A stretch of 64,000 bases of DNA, from assembly GCA_029834535.1 (NCBI GenBank), contig JAQMWT010000104.1, forward strand, positions 48,269 through 112,268. Direction: 5' to 3'. Position 1 is the stretch's first letter. Every line of letters begins with the position of its first letter. The stretch comes from Chrysophaeum taylorii. Taxonomy: Eukaryota > Sar > Pelagophyceae > Pelagomonadales > Pelagomonadaceae. The notes beneath the pieces were generated by a model. The model had not been told where the DNA came from. It saw nothing but the letters and a program-made list of their open reading frames with translations, and made no database searches. Positions 41,546 through 51,537 of this stretch are shown here, in pieces. The translations under genes and the position numbers were made by a program.

Positions 41546-44500
41546 TCAGCGACGGCGGGGGCGCGATTGAAGCGAGCTTCGGCGCGGACCGTCGGGGGAC
41601 GGGACTTGAGTGCGCGTCTGGTGAGCGCGTTGTTGAGCTTGGATTTGTTCTTGTTCTTGGCGCGCGCGATGCGCGAGGGTATCTTTGACTCGCTGGACGA
41701 TCGGGTGAGGAATCGATTTACCCTGGAGCTTGAACCGGGGAACCAGGACGTCGATCTCGTCCGGGGCGAAGTCGGTTACGCAAGGGGTGCACTGAGGCGT
41801 CAGCTTCTCGGGGCGAGTGAAGCTGCGACCGAGTGCCGTCTTGAATTCCGGGCTCAGCGTGCGACCTTCAAGTGGCGAGGTCGGGTCGAAATACGATGGG
41901 TCGTCGCGCGGGCCCAAGTCGGAGTAAAAATGGAGCGCGACTCTGTCTTGAAGATCATCATGATCCTCGAAAACCTCGGCGACATAAAGCTTCTTGCGCC
42001 AATCGGGGTCTCGGGCCGACGGGATGCGGAAAATGACGAACTTGCCGCGCTCGTAATCGTCGCGGAACCCGGGGCTCGGACGACGGATCGTGGCGTCGAG
42101 CGCGGGAGGCATAGATACCGGGGTGATCTGTTGGACCGATACGATTCGCTCTTCGGTGGCTCCGTAAACCGACCGGATCCTGTACGAGACGGGTGATAGG
42201 CGCTCGGTGATGAGGAAAGGGCCACGCCACTCCGGTCGCAACTTGTTTTGGGACTGCGGAATGTACAGCAGCACGTGCGAGTTGACGTTGTATTCGACAT
42301 CGACGTGCTCAGCGTCGTACGCGAGCTTCTGCGGCTTCTTGGCCTGCTCATGTGCTTTCGCGACGACCTTTGAGTAGTACTGGAGGTTTTGCTTGATCTC
42401 CAGGAGCGCGTCTGATCGGGGTCGCGGTAGAACAGGATCCAGCTGAACTAACAATGTGTAGTCTGTGGGCAACATCGGCTGCCGGTTCAGGCGCAACATG
42501 AATGGGGAGATTTGCGTGCCGGGAATGAACTTTCGGTTGTAGCAGAACGACACGTACCGGACGAAGGCCGGCCAGTCGGTGATGCTGCGCCTTTCAAGGC
42601 GGCGGGCCCGGAGGAACGCCTTGAGGAGTCGATTGACTTGCTCCGCGGGGCTCGCTTGGGCGTGGTATGGTCTCGGCGTCCTGTGCTTTCGGCCGGCCCG
42701 GAACGCTATGGCGTCCTCTTGCGACGGGTTTGGCCCTCTGTCTGCAACCAACTGATCGTTGAGCGGACGTAAGTCGACGGCCGCGCGGGGAGCGTTAGAT
42801 GTCCCGAGCTCGGCCCCTTTCTTCGGAAGCAAGAAGATCAGGAACCCCCGAGGGGAGTTGGCGGGTCTTACGACTCCGTCTCGGCGCCATTCGGAAATCT
42901 GCTTGCGAAGATAGTCGATCTTGGCTGGAGCGAGGTGGTACGGCGACGTCTCGATGGGCTTTGGGTTCGCGTCTTTGAATCGGAGGGACACCGGTCGAGG
43001 GTCCACGGTCCTCATAATGGGATCGAAGGAGGCCCAAGAGTATCGAACGCAGTGCGCCAACATGAGTTTGGCATCTTCGTCCAGGTGAGGGTTATTCGGG
43101 ATGCCTAGCTCCCCGACGGCCTTGTCCCCTTCTTTCGTGGGGTTCTTGCCGACCATGGCCTCGTTCCCTTTCAGATGGTTGGGCTGTTGCGGTAGCGGTG
43201 CGCCGTCTTCGTCCCTGGGTGCGTTTTTCCATGGCACGTCAAACCATTCCTCGTACTTGAACCGGACGAGCTCTTTGGTCTTATCGCTCGTTGGTTCCTT
43301 GGTTGGTTTTCCGTCCCTTGGTTCGACTTTCAAGGTTGCATCGTTTTTGCTCGCGCGGGTACCCCCTTGGGAAGATGAGTGCATCGTCCCTGATGCAGCG
43401 GGCTTCGGAGCGGTCAAAGAAAGGTCCGGTGGTTGCCATTTCGATTTATCCTGGAGGTCGCGGTTCGGCACCAAGTGAATTGCGCGAGTTGAGACGTTCA
43501 CGAGGGCGCTTCGGGGCTCGGGTGCGGTGGTTCCCACGCGGACGGGGGCGGAGGGGACGCGCTCGATGATGTATGTTTCAGAGGGTCTGTTGGTGGGTAC
43601 GACTACGTTCGGGCGCGCGATTCCAACGTTGCGGAGCGGGGGCGGGAGTGCGTTGTGTGCGTGAAGGGCTATGTATGCCGTGGAAGACGGGGGTATCACG
43701 GCCGCTAGATGCTTCATTCGGTCCGTGACTGTGAGGTGACCCCATGCGAGATCGCTCGGCATTGTGAGAGCCTCCGCGAGCATGTCTATTTTGAGTGCTT
43801 TGGTGTCCGACGGCGTGGGTCCTGTTCGCACTCCGTTCCGCGTGGTGGTGTATATCGGTGCTGTGGCCTCTCGGATGCATCCAAAATTGTTGCGCTGGAT
43901 GAGAGGCTGCGCAGGGTCGAGTCCCAGTTTGGCGGCGAAGGTATCTTGAATAGTGCCGCACGTTTTGGGACGTCGAATGAGCTCGAGAGGCCAGCTCGTG
44001 ATGATCATGCGTCGACGGGTGCTCATGAGGTCCGGCGTGTTCGTCCACAGGTCGACGACGGTGATGAACCCTTGCCTCAGCGTGATTCTCGAGCGGATGG
44101 AAGGTTCCTGCTCGATGATCCAGCGTCCTACTCCGGAGAGCTGAAAAAGCTTGATGGTCCAATTGGTTGCGGAGACTCCTTTCCCAGCGTCGCGGGCCGT
44201 AAGGTTGCACAGGGAGGAATGGACGCATGGTGGCGTGCCAACGAAAAGGGCCATGGGCCATAGGCTTTCATGCAAGTAACCCTTGACCAAAGAAAGGACC
44301 CTGTCATACCGACCGCCGAGGGTGTGCTGGACGACCGGTATTCCTGGAAAATTTTTCTCATGGACTTCTTTGGCGGTGTCGGATGCGTCGATGACGAGCA
44401 CGACCTTGTACGCGGTTCCGAACCATTCGTTGCTCCGGTATATACCCTGGGTGCCTCCTCCAATCCCGCCGAAGAACATTACTACGGGCGTCACGTTCTC

Positions 44501-45646
44501 CGGGATCCAGGAGAGCGCCTGGTGCTTGTCGATGATCGCTTGTTCAGCGGTTCGAGACTTCAGCGCTTCTTGCGTCTGTGGGGCTTGCAGTCGCGGCTTG
44601 ATTGATGATGTTCGAAGTGCTTGACCGTCTGTTTCTCCGGGGTCTGGAGTTGGGTAGCTGGTGATCGAGACCGTAAAGGAGGCCGTGCCCTCGTGCTCGC
44701 TTCTGTGCGGGTTTCCGAGGTCGGCGCTTGGCAATGGGGCTGTCACCCGATCTTCTTCTTGGCAGTTGATAATTTCCCCCCGCGCGAGCTCTTGACCTGG
44801 GATGATCGACATCGGCGTGTCGTCCCTCGACGACACGGCCACTGCGGCCGCGGTCGGGTCGGAGCGGTCACACGTCGAGCAGGTCCCGGCGACGACGCCG
44901 AGGTGATCCACGCTAGGCGCGGTGGCGGCGAAGGCTTCTCCGGGCTTCAGCGCTTGACTCAGCTTGACCGGGATGTTGTGGGTTCGACCGGGGTCGATGC
45001 GCTGGGAGCCGGTTGCGAACGCTCGGATCTCGGGCGCGGACGTTTTCGGGTCGTTGCTCGGCATAGACGGGTCCTCGGCCAAGGTTACGGCGGCCGAAGC
45101 TCGCTGAGGAGGCGGCGAGAGGAGTTTCCCCGCGTACGGGAGCTTCATCATCTGGAAGACTGTTTGGTTTCGCGAGAGGAGATTCGGTCTCGGGGATAAT
45201 CCGACAACGCCCAAGGCTCGAATGTCGCGGGCTCCCAGCAGAATGTTGTTGGTGTCTGCCACGATTGCGACTACCGGTACGGCCATTTCGCCTGAAACGG
45301 ATACTCGCAGGGCGATCCACTCTGAAGTCGAGGTCGTGTTCTTTCCCGATCCGAAGAGCGTTCGCTCGAAAGGCAGCTTGCCGCTATCCAGCAACATCCC
45401 TCGCCTTCGTATTAGGCGAGCGAGGTCGCGACAGATGTAGGTGACGTCGGCCATTCCGTCCTCACCGATCACCGTGGCATACGATGAGTCGCCTGGCTTA
45501 TTGAACACGTGGATGGGCATGAACGTCAGGCTGCCGGCTTCCCAGCAATTAAGGACGCGCAGGTCTCTGCCGATCGTTTCGGTGTTGATGGGGGCAAAGG
45601 AGGAGTGCATGCGCATGGCTTCGTCCTCCGTCCCTGCCATCGGCAT
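41546..45646 (-). CDS. gypsy pol-like ORF: protease-like, C5-methyltransferase, RT stub fused to integrase end
   Basis: One uninterrupted ORF of 1366 codons. N-terminal region: GEDGMADVTYICRDLA and VADTNNILLGARDI, the layout of a retroviral-type protease with the usual D-S/T-G replaced. Residues ~387-665 are a C5-methyltransferase-like domain. From ~840 comes the reverse transcriptase start (SLRFKDANPKPIETSPYHLA; AAVDLRPLNDQLV), cut after DAIAF near 42700 and continued in frame by the last part of the integrase core (PYHAQASPAEQVNR). The C-terminal domain follows (DWRKKLYVAEVFED). RT active site, RNase H and the first two integrase acidic residues are absent. The start at 45646 is the first ATG of the open frame; upstream frames belong to other ORFs. 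Confidence 0.88.
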   Translation of the reverse strand: MPMAGTEDEAMRMHSSFAPINTETIGRDLRVLNCWEAGSLTFMPIHVFNKPGDSSYATVIGEDGMADVTYICRDLARLIRRRGMLLDSGKLPFERTLFGSGKNTTSTSEWIALRVSVSGEMAVPVVAIVADTNNILLGARDIRALGVVGLSPRPNLLSRNQTVFQMMKLPYAGKLLSPPPQRASAAVTLAEDPSMPSNDPKTSAPEIRAFATGSQRIDPGRTHNIPVKLSQALKPGEAFAATAPSVDHLGVVAGTCSTCDRSDPTAAAVAVSSRDDTPMSIIPGQELARGEIINCQEEDRVTAPLPSADLGNPHRSEHEGTASFTVSITSYPTPDPGETDGQALRTSSIKPRLQAPQTQEALKSRTAEQAIIDKHQALSWIPENVTPVVMFFGGIGGGTQGIYRSNEWFGTAYKVVLVIDASDTAKEVHEKNFPGIPVVQHTLGGRYDRVLSLVKGYLHESLWPMALFVGTPPCVHSSLCNLTARDAGKGVSATNWTIKLFQLSGVGRWIIEQEPSIRSRITLRQGFITVVDLWTNTPDLMSTRRRMIITSWPLELIRRPKTCGTIQDTFAAKLGLDPAQPLIQRNNFGCIREATAPIYTTTRNGVRTGPTPSDTKALKIDMLAEALTMPSDLAWGHLTVTDRMKHLAAVIPPSSTAYIALHAHNALPPPLRNVGIARPNVVVPTNRPSETYIIERVPSAPVRVGTTAPEPRSALVNVSTRAIHLVPNRDLQDKSKWQPPDLSLTAPKPAASGTMHSSSQGGTRASKNDATLKVEPRDGKPTKEPTSDKTKELVRFKYEEWFDVPWKNAPRDEDGAPLPQQPNHLKGNEAMVGKNPTKEGDKAVGELGIPNNPHLDEDAKLMLAHCVRYSWASFDPIMRTVDPRPVSLRFKDANPKPIETSPYHLAPAKIDYLRKQISEWRRDGVVRPANSPRGFLIFLLPKKGAELGTSNAPRAAVDLRPLNDQLVADRGPNPSQEDAIAFRAGRKHRTPRPYHAQASPAEQVNRLLKAFLRARRLERRSITDWPAFVRYVSFCYNRKFIPGTQISPFMLRLNRQPMLPTDYTLLVQLDPVLPRPRSDALLEIKQNLQYYSKVVAKAHEQAKKPQKLAYDAEHVDVEYNVNSHVLLYIPQSQNKLRPEWRGPFLITERLSPVSYRIRSVYGATEERIVSVQQITPVSMPPALDATIRRPSPGFRDDYERGKFVIFRIPSARDPDWRKKLYVAEVFEDHDDLQDRVALHFYSDLGPRDDPSYFDPTSPLEGRTLSPEFKTALGRSFTRPEKLTPQCTPCVTDFAPDEIDVLVPRFKLQGKSIPHPIVQRVKDTLAHRARQEQEQIQAQQRAHQTRTQVPSPDGPRRSSLQSRPRRR
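43650..44490 (-). other. C5-cytosine methyltransferase-like domain of gypsy pol
   Basis: VVMFFGGIGGGTQGIYRSN is a good motif I (F-x-G-x-G-G). VVLVIDASDTAKEVHEKNFP fits motif II. LFVGTPPCVHSSLCNLTARD is motif IV, with the catalytic Cys at residue ~474. GRWIIEQEPSI is motif VI (ENV as EQE, Glu at ~512). STRRRMIITSWPLE is motif VIII. A C-terminal part with REATAPIYTTTRNG and then KHLAAVIPPSSTAYIALHAH resembles motifs IX and X. All are in the canonical order within about 280 residues. The frame is intact. A large spacer for target recognition between VIII and IX is short, so substrate specificity may be loose. Confidence 0.85.
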
Positions 45647-46017
45647 CGATACGTGCGCGCGTCCCGCGAAGAATCGGTGGGCTATCGACCACCGGCTCTG
45701 TCGGCTCGCTCGCGGATCGGCGGGTAGCTCTTGGATTCTCCGCTGTAACCGACGGCCTCTTTCTTCGCGCTCTCGGACCGGAAGGTCGGGAATCTTCGTT
45801 CCTCGTCTTTCCGAGGCTCCTTTCGTTCTTCGGGTGGCTCGGGCTCCTTGTCGATTGCCTTATCTTCGTTTTGAAGAGGAGGACTCTGCCTCCGTCTGGG
45901 GTCTTATTTCGGTTTCGTGCCGTGGGTCGGTTCGCTCGGGACTCTTCTTGTTCCAGAGCCGCTTGACTCTCGTCCCCCTCCTCGACCGTCGGCGCGGAGG
46001 TCTTAACCTGGCGCTTC

Positions 46018-47784
46018 TTAACCGCGTGCGGGACGGCGATCCGTGAACTTCCTCGAGGCTTCTCTCTTCCCGAGCTTCGCGCGGGGGCCCCCTGTCGGTT
46101 TCGGCTGTTTGTTCCGATCGGCGCGGGGTCCCTTGTCGGTTTCGGCTGTTTGTTCCGATCCTTCCGGTTCCGGCGTGTTCGGTTCCTGGGCGGGTTCCTC
46201 GACTGGTGGCGACTCGCTGTTTCCGCTGCCGATATCGCGGCCGGGTCCGCGGCGGGTACACCCTTGGGGAGAGTGCGGCGTCGCCCTCGACGTTGAACCG
46301 GGGTTGATATCTTTCTCGGGCGTGCTGCCGTCGTCGTCATGGTCGTTTCTGTCGGACGCGTCGCCGTCCGCATCCGTCGGGTTTTGTCGGTGCGGGTCCG
46401 CGAATGCTTGGAGAAGGGCATCTGTTATTGCTGTGGCGGTTGCGGGTCCGCGCGGATGACTGAATAGGGCAGGGAACAGTTCTCCGGGTTGACTTTCCCG
46501 TTCGTCCGAACTGCCGCCGTCCGAATCGGTGTCATCGTCGATGAGGGCGGTGAGTTCGTCATTGACGGCGGCGTGCGGATTTGCCTCCGGTGATCCCGTT
46601 CGGTTAGCGTCGGTGTCGGAGTCGTCGTCGCTGTCGGACACGTTCTGACGAGGTCGGAGACGTCGTGTCCGACTCGTGCGGGACGTGCGTGGTGGCGGCG
46701 CTGATTCGACTGGCAACATCCTCTGGGGCGTGCGAACTCGAAGTTTCGGAGGTGTCGCTGGCGACCGAGGATGTTGCGTCCGACTCGTACCGTCTCTGCT
46801 CGAGGTCGGCGGCGTTTCGGAGGTTCGACTCAACTAAAAGCGATGGCGCGTTCTCCCCGGGATCTGGCCGATCGGCATTGGGCACCTGGGAGGTGAGCGA
46901 CCGCGGGTTGACCGTTCGCTCCGAATCGACGTCCGCTTCGGGGGTCCGGCATTTTCCTCGTGCACGAGCGGAGCTCCTAGCGAGGTGAGCTTGGCCTGTG
47001 CGATTGCGATCTCTGCTTGCCTTTTGTCGAGCTCATCCTCCGGGACCACGTCGAGAGCAGTTGGAGAGGCGAACGTCGAGTCGGCCGGGGCGGTCCTCAC
47101 GCTCGGCTTTGGCGGTGGTTCGCTCGGTGGTGTCACTGGGGGCACAAAAACCGGCTGCGGTGCTTCAAAAAACTCTCCGTCGTTGCTGCTGGCCGACCCG
47201 AGGGACGTGGCGTCGGTGAAGGAGCATCCGGCGGTTCCGTCCCTCGATTGAGGCCCAAAGAAAGACTCCGCGTAGTCCATCGAAGATTGTGTACTCGAAC
47301 TCGAGGAGTTTCGCGCTGCGAACATGCACTCGACGATCGCTTCGACCTGGTTGACCTGCACCACGCCAGCGTCCGGCGAGGAGGTGGCGTTCGCATTCGC
47401 GGGCGGTCGTCTGTCGCTGTAGGTTCGTGCTGCTCTCTGCTCTCTCTTCCAGGCTCCGTAAGGGATGGGTTCTTGTCCCTGCCGTCGCCGCGCTTTCATC
47501 GCTTGCTTGTACGCGTTCGGGCGCGGGCATCGGAGGGAACCATCCGCGTTTCGCGTATGGTCGATCTTGTAGTTTCCGCAGTCGCACATCTTCCGCATCC
47601 ATGCGTCCTTGTTTCGCATACTGGGCCTCGGATCATCGTCGACCTCTGGCTCTTCCTGTTGCGTCGCGTATGCGCCGGGTTTCTTGCGGTCGCGCGGGTT
47701 GCGTGGCGGCGGGTCGGTGGTTTTACCGGGGTGCGCCTTCTGCCACGCGTTGAACTGGATCTCGTGCCGGAGGATTAGACGCAT
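46018..47784 (-). CDS. gypsy gag C-terminal part and linker ORFs
   Basis: Two abutting minus frames. 47784-46834 carries CDCGNYKIDHTRNADGSLRC, a cysteine/histidine pattern that may bind zinc, then a low-complexity part. 46833-46018, in the next frame, is proline-, arginine- and acid-rich (TDSDGGSSDERESQ). They lie between the gag N-terminal ORF and pol. No standard CCHC knuckle is visible. The change of frame at each step could be programmed or decay; the third gypsy copy (59442 on) preserves nothing upstream to compare. Confidence 0.5.
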
Positions 47785-48092
47785 CGGAGAAGGTGTTGTA
47801 CTGACTAGGTTGGTCGCACCGCGCCATGAATCTTTTGTTGCAGCTTTGTCGATGCCAAACCGGCGATCATTTGGTGAATCATCTCGATGCTATCATCGAC
47901 GTTCCCGTCAACGCGGTATAGGCCGTAGCCTCCTTCTGCAGCGACTTGAGGTAGGTCAGGACCCAAGATTCGCCCTCCTTCCTCGGCGTGGTGGCCTGCG
48001 TGATGTTCCGGACCTTGTGGAAGGCCTCCGGTCGCGGCGCGGGCCGGCAGGCTTGGCGGAGCTGCTGGAGGATCCGCTGGACGTGGGAGGGG

Positions 48093-49295
48093 TCACGTCG
48101 CGAAGCTGTCGGATCTGTTCCTTGTACGGCGTTTGGCTGTCGGCGTGGAATTGCAGATAGAACGACTCGGGTGGCCGAACGAGGTACACAGCGCCTCGGC
48201 CGCTAATCGCCCTTCCTCCAACGTTGGTAGCACGGCCTGTCGCACGTCGTCCGCGAGGCCAAACGACAGCGAGCTAATAGAATAGTGGTCCTTCGATAAC
48301 TCTCCGACGATGAGGGCGGCCTCGTGATCGAACTGCCGCTGGTCTTTGCCCTCGATGTCCAGCTTGATCATCTCCAGCTTGAGACGTCGGTGCCTCGGGG
48401 CAGCCGCGTCCTCGTATCTTCGGGAGGCCAGGGCGGCGGAGGGCCCTTGGCCCGTGGCGGCTCTCACCAGTGCGGCGATGATCTTGTCGGCTTCCGTGGG
48501 TTCCTTCTCCTCCTCGTGGGCTCGCGGACGATTCGCTCGCTCCGCGCGTCGGACCGGCGGTTCGCTGCTCGGCGGCTCGGAGTCGGATTCGTCGTGGTTC
48601 GAGTCTCGAGGCGATTCGGGTCGCGGTGGTTGCGCTCGCTGCTCTCGACGCGTCTTTAGCGAGCGCATTTCCTCCCGAAGATCTTGGATTTCGGCCGCTG
48701 CCGCTTCGCGAGCGTGCTCCGCGTCTTTGCGAGCGTGCTCCGCGTCTTTGCGAGCGTGCTCCGCGTCTTCGCGAGCGCGTCGGAGCTCGTTCTGAAGGGC
48801 TTCCTTCTCCTCACGGGTTGCGGTTTCGAGTTGAGCCGCCGCCGTCTGTTCGATCTGCGCCGCGATTTCTTGGGCGATCAAGCTGCGCTCTTCGTCGCGC
48901 TCTTGTGCCTGCTTCTGTATCTCCTCATCTTGTATTCGGATCCGCTCTTGCAGCAGGTTTCGCACCTCTTCATCTCGCCGGTTGCGCTGCTGCAGCTGGT
49001 CTTGGAGCAGCGATACCATCTCCCGCAGCTCGCGAACTGCTCGGGAGCTTTCGGCGGCGCGCTCATCGGCGGGTTCGGTTCGAGTCGTGGTCGGGACGCT
49101 TGGCTGCTCGCCCGTCAACTCTTCGTCTTTTCTCTCTTCGGCTTCTGCCGGTCGTTCGTTTTCTCGGCCTGGCTCGTGTGCGGCGGCCGGCGCCGGCGCG
49201 GGTGGCTGCGTCGGCGGGGTCTCTTTTTCTTCCGCCCCTTCTCTCCCGGCGTCGGGGGGGACGTCTTTCTCTCGTATGGTGCGTCGCTTCGGCAT
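48093..49295 (-). CDS. gypsy gag N-terminal ORF (coiled coil)
   Basis: 400 codons from MPKRRTIREKDVPPDAG. A disordered proline/glutamate N-terminus, then a long coiled coil (about residues 95-215; LREMVSLLQDQLQQRNRRDE), which includes three near-perfect 7-residue repeats of ARKDAEH type (48713-48776). A basic/acidic linker follows, then a helical gag-like part (DKIIAALVRAATGQ; LKLEMIKLDIEGKDQRQF). The open frame ends in a frame change near 48150; YLQFHADSQTPYKEQIRQL in the neighbouring frame is its natural continuation. Gag would form the particle shell. Confidence 0.7.
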   Translation of the reverse strand: MPKRRTIREKDVPPDAGREGAEEKETPPTQPPAPAPAAAHEPGRENERPAEAEERKDEELTGEQPSVPTTTRTEPADERAAESSRAVRELREMVSLLQDQLQQRNRRDEEVRNLLQERIRIQDEEIQKQAQERDEERSLIAQEIAAQIEQTAAAQLETATREEKEALQNELRRAREDAEHARKDAEHARKDAEHAREAAAAEIQDLREEMRSLKTRREQRAQPPRPESPRDSNHDESDSEPPSSEPPVRRAERANRPRAHEEEKEPTEADKIIAALVRAATGQGPSAALASRRYEDAAAPRHRRLKLEMIKLDIEGKDQRQFDHEAALIVGELSKDHYSISSLSFGLADDVRQAVLPTLEEGRLAAEALCTSFGHPSRSICNSTPTAKRRTRNRSDSFAT

Positions 49296-49764
49296 TGTTG
49301 CTGACGCTGTCTCTTTCAGTGCCTCTGTTCTGGCTTGGCCCGTCTTTTCGGACTCCGCTCACTCCTTTCCGGTGGTCGGCGATTTGTTTGTCCTCGGGCT
49401 TGTCGGGCGAGTCGATGCTCGTCTCCGGATTTCGCGCAAATATACGTTTTTCACACGTATGCCGCGTTCGACGCTCCGCTCAGGGCCACGTCGGGAAGCT
49501 TCTTTGCCACTCAGTTCCCAAACTGGTGGTGATACCGAGAGATGTTGTCTCGGCTGGGTACCCTCTCGTTGTTGTGCGCGTCTTCACGCGGGCGTACGAT
49601 CTCGTCGACGATCGTACGGAGCACGTTACGTGTGCTAGTCTTCTCTCGAGCGCCTTGAAGAGCTTCGGGGGTGATCAACCCCCGCGGCAACTACCGGCGG
49701 TGCTTGTGCTGTTACCAACGCTTGGTTTGCGGTTGCAGGTTCGGAGATCTCGCCGATGTAGCAA

Positions 49765-49783
49765 GATCTCGTATCCTCCACCA
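49765..49783 (-). promoter_or_regulatory. gypsy primer-binding site
   Basis: Minus strand TGGTGGAGGATACG, two bases (GG) after the LTR end CCGCA. It begins TGG, as expected for pairing with a tRNA CCA end. The donor tRNA could not be identified. Confidence 0.65.
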
Positions 49784-49785
49784 CC

Positions 49786-50108
49786 TGCGGCAGGAAAGGA
49801 TTATGCGCGCCGACTTCTTACCCTGCTTCGACGGTGCCCTCGACGTCTCGAGGGTGCCGAGCGTGTTGAGGAGCGCTTCCTTCCTGTCGATCAACCTTCA
49901 AACTGTCCACGAGCTTCAATCCGAAGACTCGTGAAATGATTTATGGTCGAGATTAGTCGATTTGAAGAAGGGGAACGCCTGTTGGCGCTGTAATATGTGC
50001 GTCAGGGGTTGAAGTAGAGTCCAGTAAAGAGTCCAGTAAACGGGAAGTGGTGTAGAGAACTCGATAGAACTAAGGGGTAAGGATGGCGGTGTGAGGGTTA
50101 CCGCCACA
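49786..50108 (-). repeat. gypsy 5' LTR
   Basis: 323 bp, the same ends as the 3' LTR, followed on the plus strand by TCGAG (50109-50113). Confidence 0.92.
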
Positions 50109-51537
50109 TCGAGCTCGACGTCGACGCGCCAGTCGCCAAGGCTGTCCTGGCCACCGGCACCTGCCGACAGGTCTGGTCCGACTGGCAACTACTGCACGCT
50201 GTCGTTGCGCGCGACCGGTCGAAGAATCTCCGAGGCGTGGCCCTCGACTCGCTGGTTTTTGCGCTCGGGCCACTACATGCGTCAGGCGAGTATTCCGACC
50301 GTGCGAATGGGATTTACCGGCGCAACTAAAAAAAGACGGTGCCTGGCGCTGTGCTTACGTTGTCTTGCAGCCGCACGAGAGCTTACCGTGGCCGACCGGC
50401 CGAATTCTGTTTCCGGAGGCTACGAATGAGACGTTTTGGACCACCGACGAGCGAAAATAAGCCCGCAGCCTTTCGCGTCAGCCAGCGCTTGCGATTCTGC
50501 CGGCTCCGGCGCCCGCCCCGGCAGCCCCGGTCGTACAGGGCACCGACACCGGCCGAGTTCGAAGCCCGTCGCCGACGCCGTCGTCTGGGAGCAAGCGACG
50601 CGTACAACACGGCCGAATCTACGCCACGCCGCCTCGCCAGAAGAGTCGAATGAGTGGTCAGTAAGATGACGGCGAATACCGCGACAGCGACGAGATGGAC
50701 GCGGAGTTGAGTTTGGAGGAGCTGCAAAAGCGACTCCGTGATTATAAAGCTCTGGTGAAGTCGCTCGCATGACAGTCAACCGCTTGTATTGCGCGCAGGA
50801 CGAGAAAGAGGACAAGATCACCCCCCAGCAAGAAGAATTCCGTCGCGTACAGGCCGAACTTGATGCTGTTCGACTTTCGTACCAAAGCACCGGTGCCGGA
50901 GAAGAAGATGATGATGCGGCGGAGCTGACTCCCCAGCGGAGCTGACTCCCCAACGTCGATTAGAGCTTCTCCGACCACTTATGGCTGCGCGCGAAAAGCT
51001 TCCGCGAGGACGACATCGGCGACGCAACCTCCTCGCCGACTTCACATCGAGACTCCGGGCGCACGAGCGTTCAGGTTTGATGACGATGTTGCCGGATGAA
51101 GCAGCCAAAGTGCAGCTTGTACATGTTTACGAAATGTTGGGCGGTTTCGTTGTATACACAAGTCTCTGAAGGGCAGGATTTTTCGTCTGATGTGGCACCT
51201 TGGGGAGAGAGAGATAGGGTCTAGTTTTAAGGTGACTGTTGTCTACAAAGCTAGAGGTAGTAATGCAAGTTCGGTAGTAATAGGGGGTTAAGGAACCAGT
51301 GGGTTCCGTGCGCAGCCCGCCCCCGCCGCTGAATGGCTGGGGAAAGTCGATAGACGTCGAAAGGGGCTTCCAACTGGCCAGTTTGCACCCAAGGCCACCC
51401 GAGGCTACCCTCGTAGCTCCCGCACTCGCGATTCTATGCTGCTTTATTTCCTTGGGCCTCGCCGATGAGCGTGAGCAGGGACTGGCTGCTCGAGTGTACG
51501 TAGAAATCCAGTAAAAACGCTTGAAAGCGAACCCACT
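50109..51537. other. host-side sequence, partly protein-like, no gene assigned
   Basis: Plus-strand frames contain helical, charged pieces (LDVDAPVAKAVLATGTCRQV near 50120; EEFRRVQAELDAVRLSYQST near 50835), broken by frame changes and stops. 50924-50949 includes a short tandem repeat (ctgactccccagcggag). It looks like a decayed coding region of the same general kind as 14620-15703. The rest to 51537 shows nothing. Confidence 0.4.

Larger units (their letters stand above)
41194..50108 (-). mobile_element. Ty3/gypsy element with methyltransferase domain, internally deleted
   Basis: LTRs of 323 bp at 41194-41516 (3') and 49786-50108 (5') differ at about five sites (98.5% identity by my reading), so insertion is fairly recent. 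Gene order on the minus strand is gag, proline/acidic ORFs, and pol with a protease-like region, the methyltransferase, a reverse transcriptase stub and the integrase end. The RT core, RNase H and first part of the integrase are missing, so it depends on other copies. It is joined to the TRIM at 41191 by two bases (CC). The shared target duplication TCGAG brackets both elements. Confidence 0.93.

Noticed and set aside
47017-47778. Plus-strand ORF of 253 codons
   Set aside because: Lies opposite the gypsy gag-linker ORF in GC-rich sequence; arginine/leucine-rich content typical of antisense frames.
48626-49939. Plus-strand ORF of 437 codons
   Set aside because: Antisense of the gypsy gag coiled coil; its repeats (LCERAPR-like) mirror the 21-bp repeats of gag.
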